A stretch of 64,000 nucleotides of DNA from CAYFKJ01 sp964528595 (GCA_964528595.1 CAZGTM010000003.1:36606-100605); one strand, 5' to 3'. Counted from the first letter of the stretch, positions 1 through 8,814 are shown. The notes: generated by a model from the sequence alone, not told the origin. A program made the numbers and translations.

Positions 1-29
1 CTTCTAACGTAATTACCGATTATGCCGCG

Positions 30-671
30 ATGCCGACCTCTCTCCGCATCATGACGAGAATACGCAATGGCGTCGACTTCATCGGACGGTGGGGCTCGTT
101 CTTCGTTATTCCGCTGGTGCTGTTCACCATGTGGGATGTCTTCACCCGCAAATTGATTTGGATCCAGGTCTTTTTGGTGGAGCACGTTAGCCAATGGTTT
201 TCCTCGACGTTCCTTCAGGAACTGGAATGGCACTTCCACACGGCTTTGTTCGCGCTGGTTCTCGGTTACGGTTATGTCCACAACCGCCACGTCCGGGTCG
301 ATCTGGTTCGTGAGCACTTGCAGCTTCGCACCCAAGCCTGGATTGAATTTATCGGCGTCACGTTCTGCATGATCCCCTACACCGCCGTCATCGTTTATTT
401 TTCGGCCAAGTACGCTCATGATTCATACGTGGTCAACGAGATCTCAGCGTCGTTGGTCGGCCTTTCACATCGCTGGATCATCAAGTCGGTCTTGTGTTTC
501 GGCCTGATCACCGCCCTGTTCTCGGGTTTCGCGGTGTGGATCCAATGCTACATGGTGCTGTTCGGTCCCAAGGATTTGCGCTTCGACCTGATGACCTTGG
601 AATGGCCGGAAGATGTCGGCGGCAAAAAGCTCAAAGTCGACCTCAAGGAAGAAGCGAAAGCTTACGAATAA
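30..671 (+). CDS. TRAP transporter small permease (DctQ-type)
   Basis: A 213-residue inner-membrane protein with four hydrophobic segments at about residues 20-38, 65-83, 104-124 and 150-172. This is the topology of the small (Q) subunit of tripartite ATP-independent periplasmic transporters. The stretch ELEWHFHTALFALVLGYGY followed by HVRVD is typical of this family: the N-terminal helices are followed by a charged H-x-RVD segment. It would pair with a large DctM permease and a periplasmic DctP protein to import an organic or sugar acid. Neither partner is downstream, so they should lie left of the window. An alternative start is the ATG at 51. The acidic/basic C-terminal tail (about 40 residues) is longer than usual. 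Substrate cannot be told from this subunit. Confidence 0.85.
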   Translation: MPTSLRIMTRIRNGVDFIGRWGSFFVIPLVLFTMWDVFTRKLIWIQVFLVEHVSQWFSSTFLQELEWHFHTALFALVLGYGYVHNRHVRVDLVREHLQLRTQAWIEFIGVTFCMIPYTAVIVYFSAKYAHDSYVVNEISASLVGLSHRWIIKSVLCFGLITALFSGFAVWIQCYMVLFGPKDLRFDLMTLEWPEDVGGKKLKVDLKEEAKAYE

Positions 672-682
672 AGCTTTCAATT

Positions 683-704
683 GGGGCGGCGGCATCGCCG
701 CCCC
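683..704 (+). other. Strong GC-rich hairpin between TRAP gene and next gene
   Basis: A perfect 9-bp stem, GGGGCGGCG (683-691) with CGCCGCCCC (696-704), closes a four-base GCAT loop. No T-run follows, so it is not a canonical intrinsic terminator. It may act as an mRNA-stability or partial-termination element between the permease gene and the gene at 719. Confidence 0.5.
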
Positions 705-718
705 GCTAAGGCTCAGCC

Positions 719-1180
719 ATGAACCTGCATGACTTCGTCAAGAAATACATCTGGGACGAGGACAAGACGCCCTATTTCAGGAGCGTCACGCGTCTGACGA
801 AAAAGCAGGCCGACAACGAAATCATGATCTATGCCGCTTTTCTCGGGATCGTGTTCGTTATGATGGAATTGATCTCGGCCTCAGCCTGGAACCAGACCGG
901 CGAATTTCATCTCGCTGCCATCGCCTTCTATTGCGCCGTCATGGTCGGTGGCGCAATATGGTTGTGGCGTCGAAAAGACGTGCGCGCTGGCTGGCTATGT
1001 CTGACGGCGCCGATTGCGGCCGCCCTCAATTTCATATTCGACGGTCTACACGCAGACCTGCACGACATCGACAAATACGCGCTCTTGGTTTTCTGCCTGC
1101 TTTGGCTGCGCTACAGCGTTCGCGTCATCAACATCTGCCGACGCTACGACACTATGCCGCAGCCCACGCGGCTTGATTAG
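719..1180 (+). CDS. Unrecognised small integral membrane protein
   Basis: A 153-residue protein with an amphipathic N-terminus rich in charged residues (FVKKYIWDEDKTPYFRSVTR) and four hydrophobic segments at roughly residues 37-57, 64-84, 88-108 and 118-138. I do not recognise the family. It follows the TRAP permease by 47 bases on the same strand, with a stable hairpin between, and could be co-transcribed. A TRAP large permease is ruled out by size. The start ATG at 719 is preceded by a TAAGG sequence as a possible ribosome-binding site. Confidence 0.6.
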   Translation: MNLHDFVKKYIWDEDKTPYFRSVTRLTKKQADNEIMIYAAFLGIVFVMMELISASAWNQTGEFHLAAIAFYCAVMVGGAIWLWRRKDVRAGWLCLTAPIAAALNFIFDGLHADLHDIDKYALLVFCLLWLRYSVRVINICRRYDTMPQPTRLD

Positions 1181-1238
1181 TCGGGGCTCGACACCCAAAA
1201 TTCAACTGTAGGCAATAAAAACAATCGAGGATCGAACA

Positions 1239-1934
1239 ATGCGGGCCAGCGATATCATGACGACAAACGTAATCACCGTGGCCGCCGACATGGCGGTCGA
1301 CGAGATTGCCAGGACGCTCATTCAAAAGAACATCAGCGCGGTGCCCGTGGTGGACGGCAACGCCAACGTCATCGGCATCGTCAGCGAGGGCGATTTGTGG
1401 CGCCGGCCCGAGAACGAAACCGAACGCCATCGCCCGATTTGGCTTAGGCTTTTTGCCGGCGGTCAGGAAGACGCCCGTGAGTTCACCAAGACCCACGGCA
1501 AAACCGCCTCGGAAGTCATGACCTCCGACATTATTACGATCGGCGAGGAAACCAACGTCGGTGAGATCGCGGAGATCCTGGAGAAAAACCGCATCAAGCG
1601 CGTACCAGTGCTGCGCGAGGGTAAGCTGGTCGGCATCGTCAGCCGGGCCAACCTGCTGCACGGCCTGGCCGCCCGCAAGGAAGAAGGTCCCGCCGCCCCG
1701 TCCGGCGACGACCGCACCATCCGCGAAAGCATTCTGGCCGCCATTGAGAAGGAAGGCTGGGTCAGTCACGGGGCGCTGAACGTTATCGTCACCAACGCCG
1801 CCGTCGAACTTTGGGGTTGGGTCGAATCAGACGAAGAACGTCAGGCGCTGATGGTACTGGCGAACGGCGTCGACGGCGTCAAATCGGTCGAAGATCACCT
1901 GGGCTCCGTCGCCCCCTGGGTCCACGGCGCCTGA
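1239..1934 (+). CDS. CBS-pair protein with C-terminal BON domain
   Basis: A 231-residue soluble protein. Two CBS motifs occupy about residues 1-57 (starting RASDIMTTNVITV, with PVVDGNANVIGIVSEGDL) and 88-145 (ASEVMTSDIITI, with RVPVLREGKLVGIVSRANL). A BON domain follows at about residues 155-225. CBS pairs bind adenosyl ligands such as AMP, ATP or NAD and gate other proteins; BON domains often bind membranes or lipids. CBS-BON fusions are widespread in alphaproteobacteria, and their partner is generally unknown. The region between the CBS units is a charged linker. The gene stands alone, tail to tail with the UxaA gene. Confidence 0.88.
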   Translation: MRASDIMTTNVITVAADMAVDEIARTLIQKNISAVPVVDGNANVIGIVSEGDLWRRPENETERHRPIWLRLFAGGQEDAREFTKTHGKTASEVMTSDIITIGEETNVGEIAEILEKNRIKRVPVLREGKLVGIVSRANLLHGLAARKEEGPAAPSGDDRTIRESILAAIEKEGWVSHGALNVIVTNAAVELWGWVESDEERQALMVLANGVDGVKSVEDHLGSVAPWVHGA

Positions 1935-1943
1935 TCCAGTACT

Positions 1944-3140
1944 TCAGGCGGCGCTGGCCGGCAAGCAGTCAGGACCGATAGGCTCGAAGCTCTTGTAGCC
2001 CAGAATAAACTCGCGATGACCCAGCGCCTCGGAGCAGGTACGCTGGCCGTCGGCGACCGCCATCACGAGGTCTCTGATTTCCTTGCCAACATCGTCAAGG
2101 CTCGCCTTTCCTTCGAGGATGCGGCCACTGTCGACGTCCATGTCTCCGGGCATCCGGCGATAGGTGTCGGGATTGCCGCAAACCTTGATCACCGGGGATA
2201 TAGCCGAGCCGACCACCGACCCCCGTCCCGTCGTGAAGATGTTGATGTGTGCGCCGCAAGCCATCAGCTCGGCGATTTCGGCATTGTCGTTGATATTGGG
2301 GAAGCCGAATTTCACCTCGCCGTCGGGAATGACGTCCAGCAGGTAAAGCCCTCCCGTCGGTGGGATATCGCCGGGTTTGATCAGGCCGACGATGGGTGAA
2401 GCGCCGCTCTTGGCATAGGCGCCCATCGATTTTTCCTCGATGGTGCTGAGGCCGCCCTCCGCGTTGCCCGGTGAAAAGCTGCCGTAGCCCATGGCGCGGT
2501 AGTAGGTCTCCGCCTTATTGACGGCCCGGATGATCTCACCGCCCAGGGCGGGTGTCACAGCGCGCTCGGCCATAATGTGCTCACAGCCGATCAGTTCGCC
2601 GGTTTCCTCGAACATGCACGCCGCCCCGGCCCCCACCAACAAATCGAAGGCCCGGCCCGTCGCCGGATTGGCGGCAACGCCGCTGGTGCCGTCTGAGCCG
2701 CCGCAGATGGTGCCGATGACCAATTCGTCGGCGGACATCTCGACGGGCGATTGCGCTTCCAGATCCTCCAGCGCGCCGCTTACCCAAGCCTGACCGTGTT
2801 CGATCGTCGCGACCGTGCCGCCGCGTTCCTGGATGACCAGCGTTTCCACCGGCCGTCCCGACGCCGAGACGGCCGCCGCCAGGCCTTCGCGGTTAAATCC
2901 TTCACAGCCCAGCGAGACCAACAGCACCGCACCGACATTGGGGTGGTTGCAAAGCCTGGACATCATGTCGAAGCCGTATTGGTTGGGAAAGCAGCCGGGA
3001 AAGCCGATGACGTGCACATCCTTTCCCCGGTAACCGAAAGCGATTTCGTTGGCGACGTGACGGGCGCATTCGATGAGGTAGGCGACCACCACGACGTTGC
3101 GGATGCCCTTGCGGCCGTCCTGCCGGAGATATCCCTTCAT
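1944..3140 (-). CDS. UxaA-family dehydratase, large (C-terminal type) subunit
   Basis: A 398-residue protein starting MKGYLRQDGRKGIRNVVVV, the typical opening of the large domain of altronate/galactarate dehydratases (UxaA/GarD) and of SuyB, the beta subunit of (R)-sulfolactate sulfo-lyase. These enzymes remove water (or sulfite) from 2-hydroxy acids using a metal or Fe-S centre. Cysteines that could ligate the centre appear in LVSLGCEGFNREG and IGTICGGSDGTSG. The start at 3140 overlaps the stop of the SAF subunit by four bases (ATGA), so translation is coupled. E. coli UxaA is a single fused chain; here the two parts are separate genes. An altronate, galactarate or sulfolactate substrate cannot be separated by sequence alone. 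Confidence 0.85.
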   Translation of the reverse strand: MKGYLRQDGRKGIRNVVVVAYLIECARHVANEIAFGYRGKDVHVIGFPGCFPNQYGFDMMSRLCNHPNVGAVLLVSLGCEGFNREGLAAAVSASGRPVETLVIQERGGTVATIEHGQAWVSGALEDLEAQSPVEMSADELVIGTICGGSDGTSGVAANPATGRAFDLLVGAGAACMFEETGELIGCEHIMAERAVTPALGGEIIRAVNKAETYYRAMGYGSFSPGNAEGGLSTIEEKSMGAYAKSGASPIVGLIKPGDIPPTGGLYLLDVIPDGEVKFGFPNINDNAEIAELMACGAHINIFTTGRGSVVGSAISPVIKVCGNPDTYRRMPGDMDVDSGRILEGKASLDDVGKEIRDLVMAVADGQRTCSEALGHREFILGYKSFEPIGPDCLPASAA

Positions 3141-3451
3141 GATGCGCCTCCCTCTTCGTCTCTCGTAGCCGCGCTGTGCAAATAGTCGCTGTCGACGTTG
3201 TGGATGTGAACGTGACCGCCGGCCTTGATGCCTTCCGTGGCATGGCCAATGGGCGCGCCGTATTTGAGGATTTTTTCGTCCTGTTCGATATCCCGGCGCG
3301 CCAGTTTGTGACCCAGCACCAAGGCGGCGTCGAGGGTAAATACCCGGCCTTCGATGTTGACCTCGCCACCGGCCTCGATCGACGCGCACGTCACCACGAC
3401 ATTGTCCTCCGGTGCGAGCACGATCGTCCGGGCGGGTCCATTATCCGCCAT
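3137..3451 (-). CDS. UxaA-family dehydratase, SAF-domain (small) subunit
   Basis: A 104-residue protein made almost entirely of one SAF domain, the N-terminal module of UxaA/GarD and the SuyA subunit of sulfolactate sulfo-lyase. Family signature segments are VLGHKLARRDIEQDEKILKY, then APIGHATEGIKAGGHVHIHN at the C-terminus. It forms a two-gene dehydratase with the downstream large subunit. ATG at 3451 shares one base with the TGA of the upstream RraA-like gene, and its own stop overlaps the next start, so the three genes form one tightly coupled operon running leftward. Confidence 0.85.
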   Translation of the reverse strand: MADNGPARTIVLAPEDNVVVTCASIEAGGEVNIEGRVFTLDAALVLGHKLARRDIEQDEKILKYGAPIGHATEGIKAGGHVHIHNVDSDYLHSAATRDEEGGAS

Positions 3452-4107
3452 CAGAATTTTCCGTACTTCAGATAAGCCTGTTCGGGATCCATGCCGCCCA
3501 GGATGGCGTCGCGCATTTCGCTTTCCGTCGACATTACGTCCTCCGTCTTGGTGACGACTTCCTCCGCCATGGCCTGAGGGATGATCACGACGCCGTCGCG
3601 GTCGGCGATGAGGTAATCGCCGCTGCAAATGGTCGCGGCTCCGATGGTAATGGGTTCGCCCAGACGGTCGTATGTCCAGCGCTCCACAATATCCGCCGGC
3701 GTGTTCAAATCGCAAAAGACGGGAAAGCCCATTTCCAAAATGAATTCGACGTCGCGGCAACGTCCGTCCACCACATAGCCCCGCGTCTCTTTTATTTCCA
3801 AGGCCCGCGCCGACAGTTCCCCCATCAAGGCCACGTCCTTGGTGTTGGGCTGACAGACCAGAACCTTGCCGCCGGGCACGCGCGAGAGCACCTGGGTCCA
3901 GGCCAGCAGGCTTTCGTGACGCGACAGGGTTTTATCGACATGGCCCGAAATCGTATACACCTCGCCGGTTAAATGCTGCGACGGTTCAAGCGCCATGATC
4001 TCGGGCGGCAGAACGCAATCGTCATGACCCATTTCGCGCAAAACATCGTGCACGGCGCTGGCATAGCACGCTTCCAGCCGGCGGCTGATATCATCCATCT
4101 GATCCAT
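3451..4107 (-). CDS. RraA-like / HMG-aldolase family protein
   Basis: A 218-residue protein of the RraA-like fold. The signature runs GELSARALEIKETRGYVVDG followed by RCRDVEF, with the Arg-Asp pair that in aldolase members (4-hydroxy-4-methyl-2-oxoglutarate/oxaloacetate decarboxylase type) contributes to the metal-pyruvate site. As first gene of an operon with a split UxaA-family dehydratase it is more likely a lyase or decarboxylase acting on the 2-keto acid product than an RNase E regulator; this is inference. An alternative start at MDDIS (four codons in) is possible. Confidence 0.8.
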   Translation of the reverse strand: MDQMDDISRRLEACYASAVHDVLREMGHDDCVLPPEIMALEPSQHLTGEVYTISGHVDKTLSRHESLLAWTQVLSRVPGGKVLVCQPNTKDVALMGELSARALEIKETRGYVVDGRCRDVEFILEMGFPVFCDLNTPADIVERWTYDRLGEPITIGAATICSGDYLIADRDGVVIIPQAMAEEVVTKTEDVMSTESEMRDAILGGMDPEQAYLKYGKF

Positions 4108-4252
4108 CCGATCTACTACTGCGTCAAGGCGCCAATGGTCACAAAATACGCGGGTCCGCGCAATAGGAGATAGGCTTCGAAAGAGGCTGCGGGTACACTT
4201 GTGACCGTTGCAAAAGATACTGTTTGTTCGTCATTTACCGGGGCTATTAGCT

Positions 4253-5455
4253 ATGAAAATTACCGCCATCGACACCATCCGCCTGGAGGAGTTTGGCAAC
4301 GTTCTGTGGATCCATATCCACACCGACGAGGGCATCGTTGGCCTGGGCGAAACCTGGTTCGGCGCCCGCGCGATCGAGGCCTACATCCATGAATCCGTGG
4401 CGCCCGTCATCCTGGGCCGCGACGCCCTGCAGATCGAACGGCTGGGCCGCGATCTCACGCCGTACGTGGGCTTTGCCGGCAGCGGCGTCGAGGCGCGCGG
4501 CCGCTCCGCCGTTGATATCGCGCTGTGGGACATTTTTGGCAAGGCCACAAGCCAACCGGTGTATCAATTGCTCGGCGGCTTGAGCCGCGACAAGATCCGC
4601 ACCTACAACACTTGCGCCGGCTACAAGTACGTACGCAACAAACCGGATTGGGGCACGGATGATTGGGGCTTGAAGGACAAGTCCGACGGCCCCTACGAAG
4701 ACCTCGACGCCTTCCTCAACAATGCCGGCGAACTTGCCCAGTCCCTATTGGACGAGGGCATCACGGGGATGAAAATCTGGCCGCTCGATTTCGCGGCCAT
4801 CGACTCGGACGGTTTTTACGTCTCGACCGCCGACCTGGACAAAGCCATCGACCCGTTCGCCAAGATCCGTGACGCCGTCGGCGACAAAATGGACGTCATG
4901 GTGGAATGCCATTCGCTCTGGCGCTTCCCCGCCATCCTCAAGGTCGCCGCCGCCCTCGAACAGTTCGACCCATTTTGGATCGAGGATCCGATCCGCAACG
5001 ACAGCCTCGAGGCTTACGGCGATTTCGCCGCCTCGACATCCATTCCGATTTGCGCCAGCGAGACGCTAGGCGGCAAATGGGCGTTCAGGGATTTGCTCGA
5101 TACGGGTGCCGCGAGCATCATCATGCCCGACGTTGCCTGGTGCGGCGGCATCACGGAGACGCGCAAGATCGCCGATCTCGCCGACACCTATCACCGGCCG
5201 GTGGCGCCCCATGATTGCCAGGGCCCGGTGGTCCTGCAAACTTCCGTCCATCTGTCGCTGGCCTTGCCCAACGCCCTGATCCAGGAATCCGTGCGGGCCT
5301 TCTACGCAGGCTGGTACGGCGAACTGGTCGACCCTGTGCCGCAACCGGTCGACGGCTATTTTCTGCCGCCCGAAGGCCCGGGCCTCGGCATCGAACTGCT
5401 GCCCGATGTCCTGAAACGCAAGGATGCCAGCATCGTTTCCAGCAAGGCTGACTAG
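4253..5455 (+). CDS. Mandelate racemase / muconate lactonizing family enzyme (sugar-acid dehydratase-like)
   Basis: A 400-residue enolase-superfamily enzyme with an N-terminal capping domain (about 1-125) and a TIM barrel. Three metal ligands are visible: E in VMVECHS, E in FWIEDPI and E in ICASETLGG. A Lys in TGMKIWPLD and a His in VAPHDCQGP (paired with D in IIMPDVAWCGG) are the usual acid/base residues of the mandelate racemase subgroup. Most such proteins dehydrate acid sugars (galactonate, gluconate, rhamnonate types). Start chosen at MKITAID because family members begin there; an in-frame ATG lies 45 bases upstream. It is divergent from the rraA-uxaA operon and probably serves the same catabolism. 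Its TAG overlaps the convergent efflux gene stop (shared CTAG). Confidence 0.88.
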   Translation: MKITAIDTIRLEEFGNVLWIHIHTDEGIVGLGETWFGARAIEAYIHESVAPVILGRDALQIERLGRDLTPYVGFAGSGVEARGRSAVDIALWDIFGKATSQPVYQLLGGLSRDKIRTYNTCAGYKYVRNKPDWGTDDWGLKDKSDGPYEDLDAFLNNAGELAQSLLDEGITGMKIWPLDFAAIDSDGFYVSTADLDKAIDPFAKIRDAVGDKMDVMVECHSLWRFPAILKVAAALEQFDPFWIEDPIRNDSLEAYGDFAASTSIPICASETLGGKWAFRDLLDTGAASIIMPDVAWCGGITETRKIADLADTYHRPVAPHDCQGPVVLQTSVHLSLALPNALIQESVRAFYAGWYGELVDPVPQPVDGYFLPPEGPGLGIELLPDVLKRKDASIVSSKAD

Positions 5456-6999
5456 ACCTTCTTCGGCGCGCGCATGAACCAGACCAGTGGCGCCGCGGCG
5501 AGCGACGTGTAGCCGAACATATAGAAGGTGTTGATGTAGCCGATCATCATAGACTGGCGGCCGACCTCCCCGGACAACGCCGCCAATCCCTTGACGCTGC
5601 CGGTATCCCACACGCCGGTCACGAACGGCATATGCAGCACTTCATTGAAGACCGAAATGCCGGCCGATATTTCGGCGTAGTTGATCTTGGCGCTGTGCAG
5701 CAACAGGGCGACGCTGAGTGAAATGTAGATGCTGCTGCCCATGTTCCGCAGCAGATGGAAAACGGCTGACGCCTCCGGCACGCGGTTGGGGTCCAGCGTC
5801 GCGAACGTCGCCACCGCCATGGGCACCCAGACGAAGCCGACGCCCAGGCCTTGAAGCATGCTGGTCCAGGCGACGTCGAAGGTCGTGACGTTGATATCGA
5901 ATTGGGCCATGGCGACGCCCGAAAGGCCCTGAAGGATGAAGCCCACGGTGATGGGAATGCGCGGATCCATCCTGCTGAGGAACAGCATGGAAGTGAAGCT
6001 GATCAGCGTGCCGAAACCGCGCGCCGCCAACAACAGTCCGACGATCGACTGGGGATACCCCCTGAGCTCCTGAAGCATGGGCGGAATCAACACCATCGGC
6101 GTGAAATTGAGCATGCCGAAAACCAGCACCAGCAGGAGGCCGATGGTGTAGTTGCGGTCGAGCAGCAGGCTGGGGCTGAGGAACGGCTGTTTCGAGGTGA
6201 ACGTGTGGGCCACGAAGATGTAGAGGGCCCCGAGCGCCACGGTTGCCTCGGCAATGGTCTCGGCGGAGTCGAACCAGCCGTTGCGCTCCCCCCGATCCAG
6301 CATCAGTTGCAGGGACGCAATGGCCACCGAAAGCGCGAGAAAGCCGATCCAGTCGAGCCTCACCTGGGCCCGGTTGCCGCCGCGCCGCTTGATCACCGCC
6401 GCCACACTCAGCAGGGCGATGCCGCCAAACGGCACGATCATGTAAAAGACCCAGCGCCAACCATAGAGCTCGCTGAGGTAGCCGCCGACCGTCGGTGCGA
6501 TGATGGGACCCAGGATGGCGCCCATGCCCCAGATCGCCATCGCCGTGGTGTGCTGTTGTTTGGGAAACACGCTCAACAGGTAGGCCTGCGAGGCCGGCAC
6601 CAGTGGTGCGCCGAATACGCCCTGACCGATGCGGTAGAGGATAAGCGCCGGCAGCGAGGTCGCGCCGCCGCAGAGGATCGACGACACCGTAAAGCCCGTC
6701 ACGGCGAATAGAAGAAGACGGCGCACACCGAAACGTCCCGCCAGCCAGCCCGCCAGGGGTGTCGCCACGGCGGTCGCGACGATGTTTGCCGTCACCACCC
6801 AGGTGATCTGATCCTGCGTCGCCGACAGGGCGCCGCGAATGTCCGGCAAGGCGACATTGGCGATGGTGACGGTCGCCGAATAGAGGATCGTGACGAAGGT
6901 CAGCGTTATTAGAACAACGAAATTGTGGAGGGATAGCCCCGCCCTTTGTTCCTGGCTGGGCTGTGCGGCGCTATCGGTTGCGGTATCGGCCGGGCTCAA
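5452..6999 (-). CDS. DHA2-family MFS drug efflux transporter (EmrB/QacA type)
   Basis: A 515-residue protein with about 14 hydrophobic segments, the size and topology of DHA2 proton antiporters. The motif-C-like stretch LYRIGQGVFGAPLVPASQAY and motif A-like GWLAGRFGVRRLLL are present. It is the last gene of a MarR, HlyD, MFS operon, the arrangement of emrRAB in enterobacteria. With the membrane-fusion protein upstream it should export hydrophobic toxicants across the inner membrane. Its start overlaps the HlyD stop by four bases (ATGA). Confidence 0.9.
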   Translation of the reverse strand: MSPADTATDSAAQPSQEQRAGLSLHNFVVLITLTFVTILYSATVTIANVALPDIRGALSATQDQITWVVTANIVATAVATPLAGWLAGRFGVRRLLLFAVTGFTVSSILCGGATSLPALILYRIGQGVFGAPLVPASQAYLLSVFPKQQHTTAMAIWGMGAILGPIIAPTVGGYLSELYGWRWVFYMIVPFGGIALLSVAAVIKRRGGNRAQVRLDWIGFLALSVAIASLQLMLDRGERNGWFDSAETIAEATVALGALYIFVAHTFTSKQPFLSPSLLLDRNYTIGLLLVLVFGMLNFTPMVLIPPMLQELRGYPQSIVGLLLAARGFGTLISFTSMLFLSRMDPRIPITVGFILQGLSGVAMAQFDINVTTFDVAWTSMLQGLGVGFVWVPMAVATFATLDPNRVPEASAVFHLLRNMGSSIYISLSVALLLHSAKINYAEISAGISVFNEVLHMPFVTGVWDTGSVKGLAALSGEVGRQSMMIGYINTFYMFGYTSLAAAPLVWFMRAPKKV

Positions 7000-8099
7000 C
7001 GCCGCCCGCCCGTCCAGGCGAACACTTGCTTCACCAGCGGCGGCAGTTCGCGCACCCGGCCGGTGTCGATGCTGATGCTCGCCGTCATCCCCGCCCTCAA
7101 CATGGGCGCGCCTTCATCGCGTTCGACAGCCAGACGCAACGGCAGGCGTTGCACAACTTTCACCCAGTTACCGGAGGCGTTTTGCGGCGGCAGCAGGGCG
7201 AACTCGGCGCCCGTGGCCGGACTGATGGAGGTCACGCTGGCCCGCCAGGTCCGCTCGGCATAAGCATCCAGAACCACCGTCGCTGCCATCCCAGGCTTGA
7301 TATGGGTGAGCTGGGTTTCCTTGAGATTGACCTCGATCCAGGTATCGGACTGATCGACGATGGCGAACAGCGGATCGCCGGATTCGACATATTCGCCCGC
7401 CTCTAGCGAGGCCTTCATGATAAGGCCGCTGGTGGGCGCCCGCACGGTCGTCCAACCAAGTTCCAGTTTGGCGCGGTCGACCTTGGCCTGGGCCTGGCGG
7501 TAGCGGGGAAAAGCTTCCGTCTTGCGGTTGCTCTTACCGCCCAAGCCGACGATCAGTTCCCGGACCCGCTCCTCCGCCATGCGCTGGCGCTGTTTGGCAT
7601 CCTCGAATAGGTGATGCGCCTCGTCGCGCCGCGCCGCTCGGCCCGCGCCGGATTTGACCAGCCGCGCCTGCCGGGCGTATTCGACCTCGGTGTAGCGCAC
7701 GCGTTCCTTGGTTACGGCGACATCGACGCGGGCGCTTTGCAACTCGGCCCGTCTCAGCGCGATGTCCTGGCGCACGGAATCGCGTTCCGCAATGGCGGCT
7801 TCCAAGGCAACCTCGAACGGCGCGCGGTCCAATTCGATCAGAATATCGCCGGCGTTGACCGGTTGATTGTCCCGCGCGTTGACGCTGATGACGCGGGCCG
7901 AGACGTCGGCGCTCACCGTCACTTTGCGCGATTTGACATAGGCGTTTTCCGTGGTCACATGGCGCCCGGTCGAGGCGTAGTAGTGAACACCCGCGATGCC
8001 CGCCGCCGCCGGCACGCCAATCAGCAATATCAGCCGGATCAAGCCGCGTGCCGCACGGCGGAGGAACGAGCGCTTCTGGACAGGGGCGGGTTCAGCCAT
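6996..8099 (-). CDS. HlyD/EmrA-type membrane fusion protein
   Basis: A 367-residue periplasmic adaptor: a positively charged N-terminus, one membrane anchor at about residues 18-36 (ARGLIRLILLIGVPAAAGIA), a biotinyl-lipoyl half (VSADVSARVISVNARDNQPV), a coiled-coil hairpin at about 90-190, and the returning lipoyl half (WTTVRAPTSGLIMKASLEAG). These features fit EmrA. It links the MFS pump to an outer-membrane channel. Start at 8099 (MAEPAP) is chosen because it overlaps the marR stop by eight bases; longer readings lack family similarity. Confidence 0.9.
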   Translation of the reverse strand: MAEPAPVQKRSFLRRAARGLIRLILLIGVPAAAGIAGVHYYASTGRHVTTENAYVKSRKVTVSADVSARVISVNARDNQPVNAGDILIELDRAPFEVALEAAIAERDSVRQDIALRRAELQSARVDVAVTKERVRYTEVEYARQARLVKSGAGRAARRDEAHHLFEDAKQRQRMAEERVRELIVGLGGKSNRKTEAFPRYRQAQAKVDRAKLELGWTTVRAPTSGLIMKASLEAGEYVESGDPLFAIVDQSDTWIEVNLKETQLTHIKPGMAATVVLDAYAERTWRASVTSISPATGAEFALLPPQNASGNWVKVVQRLPLRLAVERDEGAPMLRAGMTASISIDTGRVRELPPLVKQVFAWTGGRR

Positions 8100-8562
8100 C
8101 CGCCGCACTCCCGTTACCCGCCGCAGGCCCATAGACCCCGACCAGATCGTTGCGGATGGCCTGGAGCATGTCGATGATGTGTTCGCGTTCGGCGGTTTTG
8201 AGGTTTTCCAGCGCTTCGTTGTTCGTGATCAGCGCCTGCTCCCGCATGATGCGCATCGTCGGCTCGACCTTCGATGTCAGATGGACGCGCTTGGTCCGCC
8301 GATCCTCGGCATCGGGCACGCGCTCAATCCAGCCCTTGTCCTCCAGGCGGTCCAACAGACGTCCGAGCGTCGGTTTTTCGATGTCCAGCAGCGCCGCCAG
8401 CTCCGACTGGTTCATGCCTTCGTTGAAATACAGCCGGTTGAGGACCCACCATTGCGAGCGCGTCAGGCCCAGCGGCTTCATACGGCGGTCATAGGCGACG
8501 CGCATGAGCCGTGCAACGTCATGCAGCAGAATGCCAAAGTTGCGTTCCTGGCTTTCGTCCAT
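8092..8562 (-). CDS. MarR-family transcriptional regulator
   Basis: A 156-residue winged-helix repressor. The recognition helix region is QSELAALLDIEKPTLGRLLD and the wing is IERVPDAEDRRTKRVHLTSK, with the conserved DxRxx-K/R motif. Leading an operon with emrA/emrB-like genes, it is expected to repress its own operon and be released by the pump substrates, as EmrR/MprA does. An inverted-repeat candidate operator lies 38 bases upstream of its start codon. Confidence 0.9.
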   Translation of the reverse strand: MDESQERNFGILLHDVARLMRVAYDRRMKPLGLTRSQWWVLNRLYFNEGMNQSELAALLDIEKPTLGRLLDRLEDKGWIERVPDAEDRRTKRVHLTSKVEPTMRIMREQALITNNEALENLKTAEREHIIDMLQAIRNDLVGVYGPAAGNGSAADG

Positions 8563-8600
8563 ATCCCGCGCGCTGAATTTGTGAATTGGTCGCTAAAATA

Positions 8601-8635
8601 TTAGTAGCCTAGGCAATAATAAGCAAGGCAACTAA
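8601..8635 (-). promoter_or_regulatory. Candidate MarR operator upstream of the efflux operon
   Basis: The sequence TTAGTAGCCTAGGCAATAA (8601-8619) is centred on the 8-base palindrome GCCTAGGC, and a second half-site GGCAACTAA follows at 8627-8635 and mirrors the TTAGTAGCC arm with one mismatch. Position, 38-73 bases before marR, suits an autoregulatory operator. This is pattern reading, not a known site for this protein. Confidence 0.5.
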
Positions 8636-8654
8636 ATTCCGAATGAACCTGTTC

Positions 8655-8770
8655 GTCATTCCGGAAAGCGCAAAGCGCTTGTCCGAAATCCATGCCTGAG
8701 CACTTGGATTACATGACGGAGCGACTAATTTCGACGCAAGGGCATGGATTCCCGCGTTCGCGGGAATGAC
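8655..8770. repeat. Intergenic inverted-repeat element (REP/MITE-like)
   Basis: The element begins GTCATTCCGG and ends CGGGAATGAC. Its inner arms ATCCATGCC (left) and GGCATGGAT (right) also mirror each other, so the whole 116-base unit is one imperfect long inverted repeat. The right arm holds a perfect 8-bp hairpin TTCCCGCG-TT-CGCGGGAA. A related GTCATTCC...GGAATCCA unit lies at 26995-27018. Such elements are common non-coding dispersed repeats in alphaproteobacteria. No transposase is nearby. Confidence 0.6.
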
Positions 8771-8814
8771 GTGGAAGCATTTTGAGTGGTTGCAGAGCGC
8801 CGGAGGCCGCCCCC

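Noticed and set aside
5066..5611. Minus-strand 181-codon frame overlapping the enolase-superfamily gene end
   Set aside because: Antisense shadow of two well-supported convergent genes.
8655..8770. Insertion sequence
   Set aside because: Too short, no transposase frame and no obvious target-site duplication; treated as a small dispersed repeat.
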